This document shows positions 55,590 to 64,000 of a stretch of DNA of 64,000 bases, one piece after another. This DNA is from Selaginella moellendorffii. Its lineage: Eukaryota; Streptophyta; Lycopodiopsida; Selaginellales; Selaginellaceae. The translations under genes were made by a program, and so were the position numbers. The notes under the pieces are model-generated. The model was not told the origin of the DNA and made no database searches. It saw nothing but the letters and a program-made list of their open reading frames with translations. The stretch's first letter is position 1; each line of letters begins with the position of its first letter. The stretch spans positions 2,198,932 through 2,262,931 of the forward strand of contig NW_003314267.1 of NCBI RefSeq assembly GCF_000143415.4, given 5' to 3'.

Positions 55590-56690
55590 TAGAGGAGGCA
55601 GCTGGATCGCATTTTCAACAAAGGCGGGATCCCGTCGCTGGTGGTTCTGGGCACGGATGCCGTGCAGCGCTCTGGAAAAGAAAGACTTTTCAGCGGAAGG
55701 AGAAAACTTTCCAAGTTACCTCTTTGCCATCGTGAGTGACAACAAAGTCGCGGCTGTTTGATACCAGGAGCGAGTCGAGAGTTTGGTGAGCACGCCTCTT
55801 CTCCTGCTCAGCCTTGATCTCGTCCAGCTTCTCTGGAGTGAAGGGATCCGCATCGACGCTTGGAAACGGGAGCTCAGAGGAAGATCGGTTGCCGCAGATT
55901 CACGCCGGAGCTCGTTCAAGTCTTCAACGAGCTCAAGCAAAAGAATTTGACGAGGAGGCCTTCAAGTCCTACTTTGCATCGATGGTCTCTCCTTCTCGGA
56001 TCGCGAATCCAAATCGGAGCTCTCCAGCTACTTCGACGTGGAAGGCATAACGCTGGTGATCCTGGCACCCGACGGCAAAACTCTCACCGCGGTTGGACGA
56101 CGCTTGGTGGGATCTTACAAAGCGGCGGCGTTTCCTTTGACGGACTTGCACATCGAAACTAGGTAATCTACAAGTGAGGTTTCAAAGCAAATGACGTCAT
56201 TCCCAAACAAAAGTTTGTAGGCCAAAGCGGGAGCCTCGCGGCGGCATAGGAATCTGCTGGCTCATTGATCCAGCTAGCGTCGGCACCATTCTCTTGGGTT
56301 GGGTGCTTTTGCAAGCTCCCCTTTGCGAACCCAATCGTGAAAAGAATGTCTTGTTTCTCCCCAGAGATCTGCCTCCTTCTAATGCCGGTCGAATCTAGAT
56401 AACCCGTGGCGACAGAAATCTAATCGCACACCTAACATAAAAAATCCCACCGTATCTCTTCATGTTGCCTCTACTTTCTATGACTTAGCAGGTTTTCATT
56501 CCTTCTCAGTTTTTCCAATCAAGTTATGAAGTGTAACTTGATCTAGCAAAATCTGGAAGCAGCCAACGCAGAGGCAGTATAGCTCCGAAACAGAAGCCAT
56601 CCGGTCGTACGAGGGGCCGTATGGCTGTGAATCAAGATGGCAATACTGTATGGTCCAATCAACTGCGCCGAATATTCTAATGGTATGCGC
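55590..56690 (+). pseudogene. Scrambled partial copy of the nucleoredoxin gene
   Basis: Pieces of the neighbouring gene in broken order. 55597-55665 matches domain 2 (GGAGGCAGCTGGATCGCAT type, compare 54300-54400). About 55680-55860 is the inverted end of exon 2 with intron 2 (compare 54600-54410). About 55880-56160 matches domain 3 in direct orientation, without its CxxC region and with deletions. 56570-56685 matches the C1-like end and the trailer GCCGAATATTCTAA. Frames are broken. It arose from a tandem duplication followed by an internal inversion and deletions. Confidence 0.85.
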
Positions 56691-56736
56691 TTTTCTCTCT
56701 CTCCTTTATAAGGCATAATTAGGGTTTGTAGATTCG

Positions 56737-57015
56737 ATGGGTTTGCTAGTGTATTTGCGAAGGATTTTCCGGAGGGATGGTGCTCAAAAGAAAGAGGTGG
56801 AGAATCTTCCGGATCAGAAGCAAAGGCAGCAACGCAAAATTAAAATAAGAGACAGAAGATTTCTAGTGACGAAGGAGGAGCTGATCGATTACTGGGCGAG
56901 TTATGATAAGGTACGTGGATTTGGATCCGTTCGCGAGTGGATTATAGCACCATAGGAGTTCCTGTGATCTTCTAACACCGTTGCTTTCAGGATCTACTCC
57001 AGGAGAAGATGTAAC
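56737..57015 (+). CDS. Small basic protein, unknown function (exon 1, perhaps two exons)
   Basis: MGLLVYLRRIFRRDGAQKKE... then KIKIRDRRFLVTKEELIDYW, 58 residues to a good donor (AAG/GTACGT at about 56910). An acceptor before GATCTACTCCAGGAG (about 56991) would add a short tail ending EKM and a stop at about 57015. It may belong to the next ORF as one gene, but no convincing splice joins them. The family is not recognised. Confidence 0.45.
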
Positions 57016-57044
57016 CGTGGATTTGTAAGCGAGTAACCGAGTTT

Positions 57045-57404
57045 ATGGGGGTAGAGGAGGCGTCCACTGTCGACTTGATTGTGAACAGTATCTCCGTAGA
57101 CCCTGAATCTATGCGGGATAAGCTAGCCATCTTGGATGATGCAAAGGAAAAGCTTGTGCTCAAGATATGGCGGATGCTTATCTTTGAGATCAAAGATGGG
57201 GATACCGATCATATGTTGACAGAGGTCCTTGAGAAAGATGGCGATTCTTCAAGCGATGCAGAACTCTGTAAAACTTTGCAGAGGCAGCGAATCCTAAAGC
57301 TAGTAGAGATGATAAAGAAGAAGAGAGCCCGGGACAACAAGGACGATAAACAGAGAACTTTTAGCGACAAAGATACTGGGAGGAAGAAGAGGAGGATTGA
57401 GTGA
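57045..57404 (+). CDS. Small charged, probably nuclear protein, unknown
   Basis: 119 residues, MGVEEASTVDLIVNSI... The middle is a charged helix (DDAKEKLVLKIWRMLIFEI), then an acidic patch (GDSSSDAEL) and a strongly basic end (KKKRARDNKDDK ... GRKKRRIE) that looks like a nuclear localisation signal. No family recognised. It ends 31 bp before the stop of the convergent PPR gene. A decayed copy of its 3' half, together with the PPR end, lies at 16621-17058. Confidence 0.55.
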   Translation: MGVEEASTVDLIVNSISVDPESMRDKLAILDDAKEKLVLKIWRMLIFEIKDGDTDHMLTEVLEKDGDSSSDAELCKTLQRQRILKLVEMIKKKRARDNKDDKQRTFSDKDTGRKKRRIE

Positions 57405-57435
57405 TGATTTTGTCTTTGTAAATCCATTTGGGATT

Positions 57436-58950
57436 CTAATGTTTAGATTTGAGCAAGTTGGCCAGAAGAACACAAGCATAACCAGCCCCGTGATCTTCCC
57501 GCTTTGGATCGCGAATCACAGAGCTCGCGGCATCCTTTCCACTGCCGAGATCCTCTACATTTTCGTGGTGCTTGCAAGCTCCAAGCAAGCAGTTCCACTC
57601 CAAGGAATCGGGAAAAAAGGGCATGGTGGTGATGAGCTCCTTTGCTTGGCTCAAGTAGCCCATCCTCGCCAGCATGTCGACCATGTAGCAGTAGTGCTGC
57701 TTCGTGGGGGACATGCCAAAGTCAGCGGCCATCGACAGGAGGCAGGACCGCGCGGTGTGGAGCTGACCGGCATGATTGCACGCAATCAGGACCCCGACAA
57801 TGCAGCACTCGTCTGGGGAGTCAACGCTCCTCATCAAGTCAAACAACTCGAACGCCGACCGCCATTGACCGTTGTTGGCGTAGGCGGCGAGAAGCGTGCC
57901 CCAGGAGACTGTGCCGGTCAACGGCATGGTCTCGAAAAAGGACTTTGCTCGCGACAGGTTTTTCCCCTGAGCAAACACATACAAGATTATTGTCCAGGAC
58001 ATGAGATCCCGGTGGGGCATTGAGTGGAAGAGAGACAGTGCTTGATGGAACAGCCTTTGCTGTGCTAGGGCCGACAGGATTGCGTTCCAGGACGCGAGAT
58101 TGAGCTCCGGCATAAGGTTGACTAAATTCACTGCTTCTTCCAAATGCCCGTTTTGGGCATATGCGCACAGGAGCGCGTTCCAGCTAACAACATCCTTTTG
58201 CGGCATGCTATCGAACATCACCTTTGCTTGCTCTATTTTGCCATACATCGCGTAGATTCCCACCATTGCCGTCCACGATACCGCACTCCTGTGCGGCATA
58301 GAGTGGAACATTCGCTCGGCCTCGTCAAGATTCCCTGTTCTGGATAATGCCACCACCATTGCGGTAAGAGCGACGAAATCTCTCTCCTGGAGCTGCTCAA
58401 AAACTCGTCTCGCGCTTGCGATGTCGCCAATATCCGCCGAAGCAACCAGAACTGCAGTTCCAGCCAAGAGATTGAATTCTGGCATTTCGTCCCAGAGATC
58501 AATAGCACGCCTCCAATGCCCGTTCTGGGCATATGCAGTTACCATTGCAGTCCAGGCAACCAGATCCCTTAGAGGCATCATGTCGAAGATGGCTTTCGTT
58601 TCTTCGTTTCCACCGTGCGTGGCATACGCGCTGAGCATTGACGTCCAGGCAACCAGGTTCTTGCCGGGCATGGCGTCGAATATTCTCCTGGCATTGTGAA
58701 TATACCCGTTGTGGGCATATGCCGAGAGCATCAGCACCCACGAGAAGCAGTCCCGGCGGTGCCCGATCGCGTCAAACACGTGGCGTGCGGATGCAACGCT
58801 GCCGCACCTTCCGTACATTTCAATCGCCTTGTTGTGCAAGAAGATGTCGGGTGGAGAAGGGGCGGAGAGGAGAGAGTGATGGATGCGATCTGCAGTGGAA
58901 AGATCTGTGCATGACTTGAGCAGTGTGATTGTGGTGGCTCTATCAAGCAT
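57436..58950 (-). CDS. PPR protein, 504 residues
   Basis: Single exon, MLDRATTITLLKSC... About 12 PPR motifs with signatures IEMYGRCGSVASARHVFD, NLVAWTSMLSAYATHGG, AVSWTAMVGIYAMYGKIEQA, DVVSWNALLCAYAQNGHLEEA, and near the end CCIVGVLIACNHAGQLHTA and YMVDMLARMGYLSQAKELI. It closes with an E-like block (LEWNCLLGACKHHENVEDL ... GYACVLLANLLKSKH). No DYW domain. Alternating S-type repeats with PxKN/DLVAW resemble the plant editing-factor class. Predicted role: organelle RNA binding. The 5' end is open and no intron is needed. Confidence 0.88.
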   Translation of the reverse strand: MLDRATTITLLKSCTDLSTADRIHHSLLSAPSPPDIFLHNKAIEMYGRCGSVASARHVFDAIGHRRDCFSWVLMLSAYAHNGYIHNARRIFDAMPGKNLVAWTSMLSAYATHGGNEETKAIFDMMPLRDLVAWTAMVTAYAQNGHWRRAIDLWDEMPEFNLLAGTAVLVASADIGDIASARRVFEQLQERDFVALTAMVVALSRTGNLDEAERMFHSMPHRSAVSWTAMVGIYAMYGKIEQAKVMFDSMPQKDVVSWNALLCAYAQNGHLEEAVNLVNLMPELNLASWNAILSALAQQRLFHQALSLFHSMPHRDLMSWTIILYVFAQGKNLSRAKSFFETMPLTGTVSWGTLLAAYANNGQWRSAFELFDLMRSVDSPDECCIVGVLIACNHAGQLHTARSCLLSMAADFGMSPTKQHYCYMVDMLARMGYLSQAKELITTMPFFPDSLEWNCLLGACKHHENVEDLGSGKDAASSVIRDPKREDHGAGYACVLLANLLKSKH

Positions 58951-58997
58951 AGAGATTCTTTGTTAAGGAAACATTCTTGTTGTGAGCGCCGAGGATG

Positions 58998-59276
58998 TCA
59001 AAAGTGGTGTGGGATTTGACGTTTCTGGACGTCGAGACAAGCCTCCGGGAAAAGACGCTCCACAAACTGCAGGGTGTGCAGATACCACGCCTCGTCCAGT
59101 GGGGTTTCTTGTGTGGAACGATGATGACCAGCGACGAAGGTTGTACACCTCTTGGTAGCTACTTCACGTTGACGGTGCGAGACGTGCAAGAGTCTCATCC
59201 TGTCGCCTAGTAAGATCCTCCTCGGAAGCGCCAGTCTTTCTGGGTTGATCATGAGCGCTCGGGAGGAGGCTGCCAC
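58998..59276 (-). CDS. Open frame of unknown nature
   Basis: 92-residue minus-strand frame with an overlapping 71-residue plus-strand frame (58995-59210). Neither is recognised and composition does not settle the strand. Possibly chance frames between the PPR gene and AT-rich DNA. Confidence 0.12.
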   Translation of the reverse strand: MAASSRALMINPERLALPRRILLGDRMRLLHVSHRQREVATKRCTTFVAGHHRSTQETPLDEAWYLHTLQFVERLFPEACLDVQKRQIPHHF

Positions 59277-59980
59277 CGGCAGTCGTACAGAAATGATCGG
59301 GAGGTTGACATGTAGTCCTTTGATGACAATGTAAATGAAAAGATTGCTTGTAAAAGAAAAACTATAATATATTAATTTTAATCTTTATTCAAAGTGGTGC
59401 AATTTTTGTTTGCAAATTTATCATATTAGAGTGATAAAAGATAATTGTTTATTGAATATTTGGTGGCTATCACATAGATATACTTGAGGTGCTAGCAAGC
59501 AATCATGGCAGTGCTGGTTTGGAAAGTGGAGGTGGCAAAGTGGAGCAAATAAGCATCCTTTCTAGTTGCACAGTTTCAATACATTCTATTTAGCCATTTG
59601 ACTTGAAGAACACTCATTTTTTACTGGCAGGTTTTTCCTTAAGTCTTAATTTATTAATATACTTTAAAAAGATATTAATAGTATTTTAAATTATAAATCT
59701 ACAAGAATAAAACGATAAGTATGGTAAAAAGTTCTATGTAACACAACTTGCGTGCTCATTGGCTGGAGCGAGGTAAGATGGAACCTGGCACGTGTTTAGG
59801 GTGTGCTTGTGTGTGAGAAGCATTCACTTCACCCATTTGTGTTCCCAGGTGTTGGCGCAACCACAACTGCCAAAGTGGCTCTGTTAATTGGAAAGATTTC
59901 CCTTCATAGTTTTAGGGTGGAGAAAGGTGAATCAGTGGAGTTTAGCCAGGGAATTGAAAATGACGGGCATGAAACCTGAT
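59277..59980. other. AT-rich intergenic DNA
   Basis: No gene or repeat recognised between about 59.28 and 59.98 kb. Confidence 0.4.
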
Positions 59981-60684
59981 TGGATGGAGGTGGAGTATGG
60001 GCCTTACGGCATCCAGAGCTGGAGCAAGCCTTCAACACGGCCAGAACCATCAGAGAGTTCAGCTCTAGTCCCTGTTCTTTTGTGAGAAAGAACAAGCTCA
60101 AGACGAGTTCTTCCTCGCGGTCCTCTAAGTATCCCATCATCAAGGCAGTCCACGAGACAACGCCGTGATATCTCATCCTGTCCAAAGCTTTGCAAGTGTC
60201 CACTTGCAATGTGTATCAACCAAGATGTTCCTCAAAGCCATAGCTTGGAAACCCATCCACTGCTCACGGCTCGAGCATGGAGATCCATTGTCTTCTCTAG
60301 AGCCAAAACTTTGACAAGCTTCCCATCGAGCTCCTCGCCTTCTTCTTAAGCCACCAAGCCCGGGCAAGTCCTGAAAGCAGCGGCTCAGCTCACATCATCC
60401 GCTACACAGGCGCCTCGTTCAGCTCTATCCTATCCACAAACTTGAGAGCTAAATCTTCCTGCCCGTTCTCTGGATATCCTAGCATCAGAGTGTTCCAGAA
60501 GAGAAGCATAGCACACACCATGGCATCAAAGATCTTGCAAGCTTCTGCCATGTCTCCACACCTGGAGTACATGTTGATAAAGCTATTTGCCCCCAAGGGA
60601 CCCTACCTCTCCATGAAGCCTCTTCCCCTCTTGCAAGTCTCTTGAGATGCTGCATTCTTTCAATGCAGGGTACCCTGGTTTCAT
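59980..60684 (-). pseudogene. PPR pseudogene
   Basis: Minus-strand pieces in PPR order: ECSISRDLQEGKRLHGEV (about 60670), FINMYSRCGDMAEACKIFDA (60590-60530), WNTLMLGYPENGQEDLALKF, then after a frame change GLRRRRGARWEACQSFGS, and KALDRMRYHGVVSWTALMMG with YLEDREEELVLSLFF (60190-60090), and SLMVLAVLKACSSSG. Several stops and shifts. The inserts resemble those of the 1025-residue PPR gene at 20.2-23.3 kb. Confidence 0.75.
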
Positions 60685-61737
60685 GCTAAACTGTGATTTT
60701 AAACACCAAGAAACAAAAACAAGAATTGAGAAGAAAAAGCAACAGATCAATTGACCTTTCGAAGAAGATCTGGATAGCAAGCGTGCCCCATGCACACGAA
60801 GTGATGTCATTTTCTAGCTGGATCCTATGACAGCTGGACTCTTCCTTGCCTGGTGATTGGTTCAGGCTCTTGATTGGCAAACCGGGCACCACAGCCTGGA
60901 AAAGGCATGCCAGTCCTCTGCTATGTTTATAGATAGAGATAAGGTGCAATTGCTTTGGAAGGACTGGAGCTCTTCAGCAAGTTCCAACCCAAGTGCTCCA
61001 CCAAGAGTGATTAGCATTGGTGCATTTTGTAAATTCCAGCAGTGGAAATTTGGATTTGAGGCAACCAAAACCATATATGGTAAATGCATTACTATTTTGT
61101 GATCATAGCTAACTTCTTGGAGCATGATGCAAGAGCTGAGCAATTGCCACAGCCACTACAACTTAGTTTTTCTAGAATGTCCAGTACCTTAATAAACACT
61201 AAGCTATGGTCATAAGTGAGGAGCCTGTGGCCGTGGATCGTGATATCGACGCTGCTGCCTGGAAGTTCGAGCAAGAAAACAGTAATATAATAAGGTGATA
61301 ACATTATAGTATTGAAGCAAGCATTATAGTTTAGATATTCTACCATATTAGGAAATTTAATAAATTATAAACATGATTACAAATATATAAGACTAATTTA
61401 AATGAATACCAACCATGCTTAGTATATTTTAGTTTATTCTAGAAATAAGATTAATCTTGTATTAAAATTATGAACATGTTTATAATTATTGAAAACTGGA
61501 TTAAAAAATAAAAATAAACAAGAATAAAACTACTATTAAGAAAACTAAATATTGTTGCATGGAGAATGGACTTAACACTATTTTGTACAATTTGAACCCG
61601 TCATGCTCTTTTAAGCACAGGTAATGTTTGTCTAAAATCACCGCCAGATTATTTTCATGAGTAGCAAAAAATATAATTAGAAGAAAGATATTAAGAAAGA
61701 AACTTTTTAATAATTGTCCGTGAGCCCTGTAGCGGTG
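60685..61737. other. Intergenic DNA, no gene recognised
   Basis: Mixed composition to 61.3 kb, then AT-rich. A minus-strand frame (61346-61092) with LLELPGSSVDITIHGHRLLT could be an exon relic, but I cannot place it. Confidence 0.35.
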
Positions 61738-62706
61738 GTAACAATCCACCACGCTTCTCTGCAAGTTCACGCCCTCGTTCTAAGCTCCTGAGTTTGGACT
61801 TCCCGGGAGGTCACCCAGCCCAGTACTATTTAAACCCAAGGACGCTTAACCCCAAATATCCCAAGACCCTTAACCAATTGGAAAAGGGGGTGCACTCTTG
61901 TTCATGGGCCCTTTCCCTCTATATTTGAATCCCATGGATCGTCTCTCAAGTCGTTCCCTTTGGTTGCTTACAATCCACCATGTTTCCCTGCAAGTTCACG
62001 CCCTCGTGAACGGAAGCTGAGAGCCGCAGCTCTCCCGAGAGCCCCGCTCTCTTGACACCCTACCCCTTGGGTCGAGCCCAGCAGGAACAAACTGGACCAG
62101 CCAGATGTCAATCAACATGTGGTGTGATTCCCTTAGCCAACCAACAGAGTCAAACCCGAGACCGCTCTGATACCAAATTGGAAAAGGGGGTGCACTCTTG
62201 TTCATGGGCCCTTTCCCTCTATATTTGAACCCCATGGATCGTCTCTCAAGTCGTTCCTTTTGGTTGCTTACACTCGTGAACGGAAGCTGAGAGCCGCAGC
62301 TCTCCCGAGAGCTCCGCTCTCTTGACACCCTACCCCTCGGGTCGAGCCCAGCGGGAGCAAACTGGACCAGCCAGATGTCAATCAACATGTGGTGTGATTC
62401 CCTTAGCCAACCAACAGAGTCAGACCCGAGACCGCTCCGATACCAACAGAGTCAGACCCGAGACCGCTCCGATACCAACAGAGTCAGACCCGAGACCGCT
62501 CCGATACCAAATGTAAGCTCCTGAGTTTGGACTTCCCGGGAGGTCACCCAGCCCAGTACTATTCAAACCCAAGGACGCTTAACCCCAAATATCCCAAGAC
62601 CCTTAACCGATTGGAAAAGGGGGTGCACTCTTGTTCATGGGCCCTTTCCCTCTATATTTGAACCCCTATGGATCGTCTCTCGAGTCGTTCCCTTTGGTTG
62701 CTTACA
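61738..62706 (-). mobile_element. TRIM concatemer
   Basis: Same family as the TRIM at 35731-36323. Order: 41 bp of interior (61738-61778), full LTR (61779-61972, first bases TC instead of TG), interior (61973-62178), LTR missing its first ~98 bp (62179-62272), interior (62273-62511), full LTR (62512-62706, 195 bp). The second interior carries a 32-bp triplication next to the primer site. No clear target duplication was found. Confidence 0.85.
62415..62510 (-). repeat. 32-bp triplication at the TRIM primer-binding site
   Basis: Three perfect 32-bp units starting at 62415, 62447 and 62479 (CAGAGTCAGACCCGAGACCG...GATACCAA). Each contains the reversed primer site TTGGTATCGGAG, which has G instead of A compared with TTGGTATCAGAG. 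Confidence 0.92.
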
Positions 62707-63303
62707 GCAGTGTTGGTTGGATAAACGAGGTAAGTTGGCAAATTAGAAAGGAAAAATTTGTGGCTTACACTTTCTAGTTTCCTAAATTTGATATAAATAC
62801 ATAATAAAAAAACTTATAAGTTTTAGTAAATGAATAAATTATAGCAATATTTTAAATTTAACATAAATTATAATTAATTTATCATAAAAAGTATAAATTT
62901 TTATATATATTTTGTATTGTTTTGATTTATGTATCATTTCATGATAATCATTCATAAAGTTTTATTTGGGCTATTAAATTACTATATAAAATTATATTGA
63001 TTTTATATTTTATATTAATATTCAACTTTTCATGGCTTTTGAGAATATAAAAATTTTATGTTGCCAACTAAAATTCTTCGCTGATTGTTCAGTAACAATT
63101 TATATATGTATAGTGCTAGTTATTATTTATATTGAAAATAGAATAATAATATAACATATATTTTAACCAATGCAATTTAAAAACTTCATATTTAAAAAAT
63201 ATAATAGTAATATTTACCATTAAGCTTTTTAAATTTAGCTTTATATATGAATAACTGGCTGGGGGTTTTATAGTTAGGGTTAGGGCTTTATGGTGGAGCG
63301 AGG
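62707..63303. other. AT-rich upstream region of the trihelix gene
   Basis: Very AT-rich; no repeat or gene recognised. TTATATATGA near 63240 could serve as a TATA element about 60 bp before the ATG. Confidence 0.4.
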
Positions 63304-64000
63304 ATGGCAACAGCAGCAGCGGGCGAGTACCACAAGAAGCGCAAGCGCGGCAAGAACTGGAGCAACCAGGAGGCGATCCTCCTAATCGAGGCCAAGGACG
63401 CCACCAGCCGCGAAGGTATGGGCGCCTCGGCCAAGTGGCAAGCCGTGGCGGATCACCTCGAGAGCCAGGGCGTGCTGCGCGACGTGGAGCAGTGCCGCAG
63501 CAAATGGGAGAACATGCTGGGCGACTACCGCTCCATCCTGGAGCACGAGAGGCGCGGCTCCTCCTCCTACTTCGCGCTCACCAAGGAGCAAAAGAAGGAC
63601 CTCCGGCTGCCCGCCAAGTTCTCGCAGGATATGTTCCAGCTGCTCCAGCGCACCGTGACGCGCGGCGAGGCGGACATGGACGCTCTCCCCGTCGTCAATG
63701 CCGCGGCTCCTTTCGTCCCCGGGGATAGCTTCTCCAGCGAGGAGGTGCCGGGGCCGGGAGAGACGCCATCGCTCCTCCAGTTCCGCGAGGTTGGATCATC
63801 CGGGACTGGTGCTACTGCTACTGCTACCGCCGATCCCAATCCTCCAGCTCCTCATGCTGCTACTCCGAATGCTGCTGCTGCTACTGCGACCACCAAGAGG
63901 AAGCTTAGATCGATCGCTGCGGAGCCGGGGAGTGGATCGTTTGAGCTGGTTGCCAAGGCCATCTCCGAGTCCCAGGAGAAGATCCTGGCGTTTTTGCAAG
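63304..64000 (+). CDS. Trihelix (Myb/SANT-like) transcription factor, 3' end outside window
   Basis: Open from ATG 63304 to the window end with no stop (232 codons). Residues about 16-95 form a single trihelix DNA-binding domain: GKNWSNQEAILLIEAK, KWQAVADHLESQGVLRDVEQ, then CRSKWENMLGDYRSI, with the three spaced Trp of GT factors (NW, KW, KW). GSSSYFALTKEQKKDLRLP follows, resembling the YF...R(K)..LP fourth helix of the family. Then comes a flexible Ala/Thr/Pro-rich region, a basic TTKRKLRS, and the start of a helix (FELVAKAISESQEKILAFL). Acts in the nucleus on GT-type promoter elements (family knowledge). Strong GC bias (many GCC/CTC codons) contrasts with the AT-rich upstream DNA. Confidence 0.88.
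   Translation, partial: MATAAAGEYHKKRKRGKNWSNQEAILLIEAKDATSREGMGASAKWQAVADHLESQGVLRDVEQCRSKWENMLGDYRSILEHERRGSSSYFALTKEQKKDLRLPAKFSQDMFQLLQRTVTRGEADMDALPVVNAAAPFVPGDSFSSEEVPGPGETPSLLQFREVGSSGTGATATATADPNPPAPHAATPNAAAATATTKRKLRSIAAEPGSGSFELVAKAISESQEKILAFLQ

Noticed and set aside
62415-62510. Short direct repeats considered as a CRISPR-like array
   Set aside because: The units are contiguous with no spacers and lie in a TRIM interior.

Overview
The window looks like nuclear DNA of a land plant, most probably the lycophyte Selaginella moellendorffii or a close relative. That name is inferred from style, not from a database match. The supporting signs are many very short introns (50-100 bp), PPR genes, a chloroplast Omp85 protein (OEP80), a MINIYO/RPAP1 homologue, a plant nucleoredoxin, a trihelix factor, and nested LTR elements primed by initiator tRNA-Met. 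There is one run of N (32845-33610). No bacterial operons or CRISPR arrays are present.

Layout. 1-3689 (-): 5' part of a MINIYO/RPAP1 gene, with a 2-oxoglutarate/Fe(II) dioxygenase (2OGD) only 140 bp upstream (3830-5048, -). 5606-10612: a Ty3/gypsy element with 172-bp LTRs, disabled by stops, a frameshift and a lost catalytic Asp. 10613-17277: AT-rich decayed DNA with a second gypsy relic, LTR-like tandem repeats and a degraded copy of sequence whose better copy lies at 57.2-57.8 kb. 17278-20012 (-): an unrecognised multi-exon gene. 20183-23260 (-): a 1025-residue PPR protein. 24.0-24.9 kb: PPR and RNase H relics.

The central part, 25.2-51.3 kb, is a tandem triplication of a gene block: a 2OGD gene on the minus strand divergent from an OEP80 5' region on the plus strand. 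Unit 3 (from 46171) has the intact OEP80 gene (16 exons, 50203-53223). Units 1 and 2 have truncated OEP80 copies that run into the 3' end of a retroelement RNase H and then tRNA-like genes. All three 2OGD copies look intact. Insertions can be ordered because other units keep the empty site: a solo LTR at both unit junctions (TSD AATAT), a MULE-like element in units 2 and 3 (9-bp TSD GAAGAGTGC), a non-coding LTR element in the unit 2 MULE (target ATATG), and a 593-bp TRIM inside that (TSD AATTT).

The right part is gene-dense. OEP80 is followed after 153 bp by a nucleoredoxin gene (53377-55291, +) and a scrambled partial copy of it (55590-56690). Then come two small basic ORFs (56737-57404, +), a 504-residue PPR gene (57436-58950, -), a PPR pseudogene (59.9-60.7 kb), a TRIM concatemer (61.74-62.71 kb), and the start of a trihelix gene (63304 to the window end, +). 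The genes share no single pathway. Several concern organelles (OEP80, PPR proteins), redox chemistry (2OGDs, nucleoredoxin) or transcription (MINIYO, trihelix).
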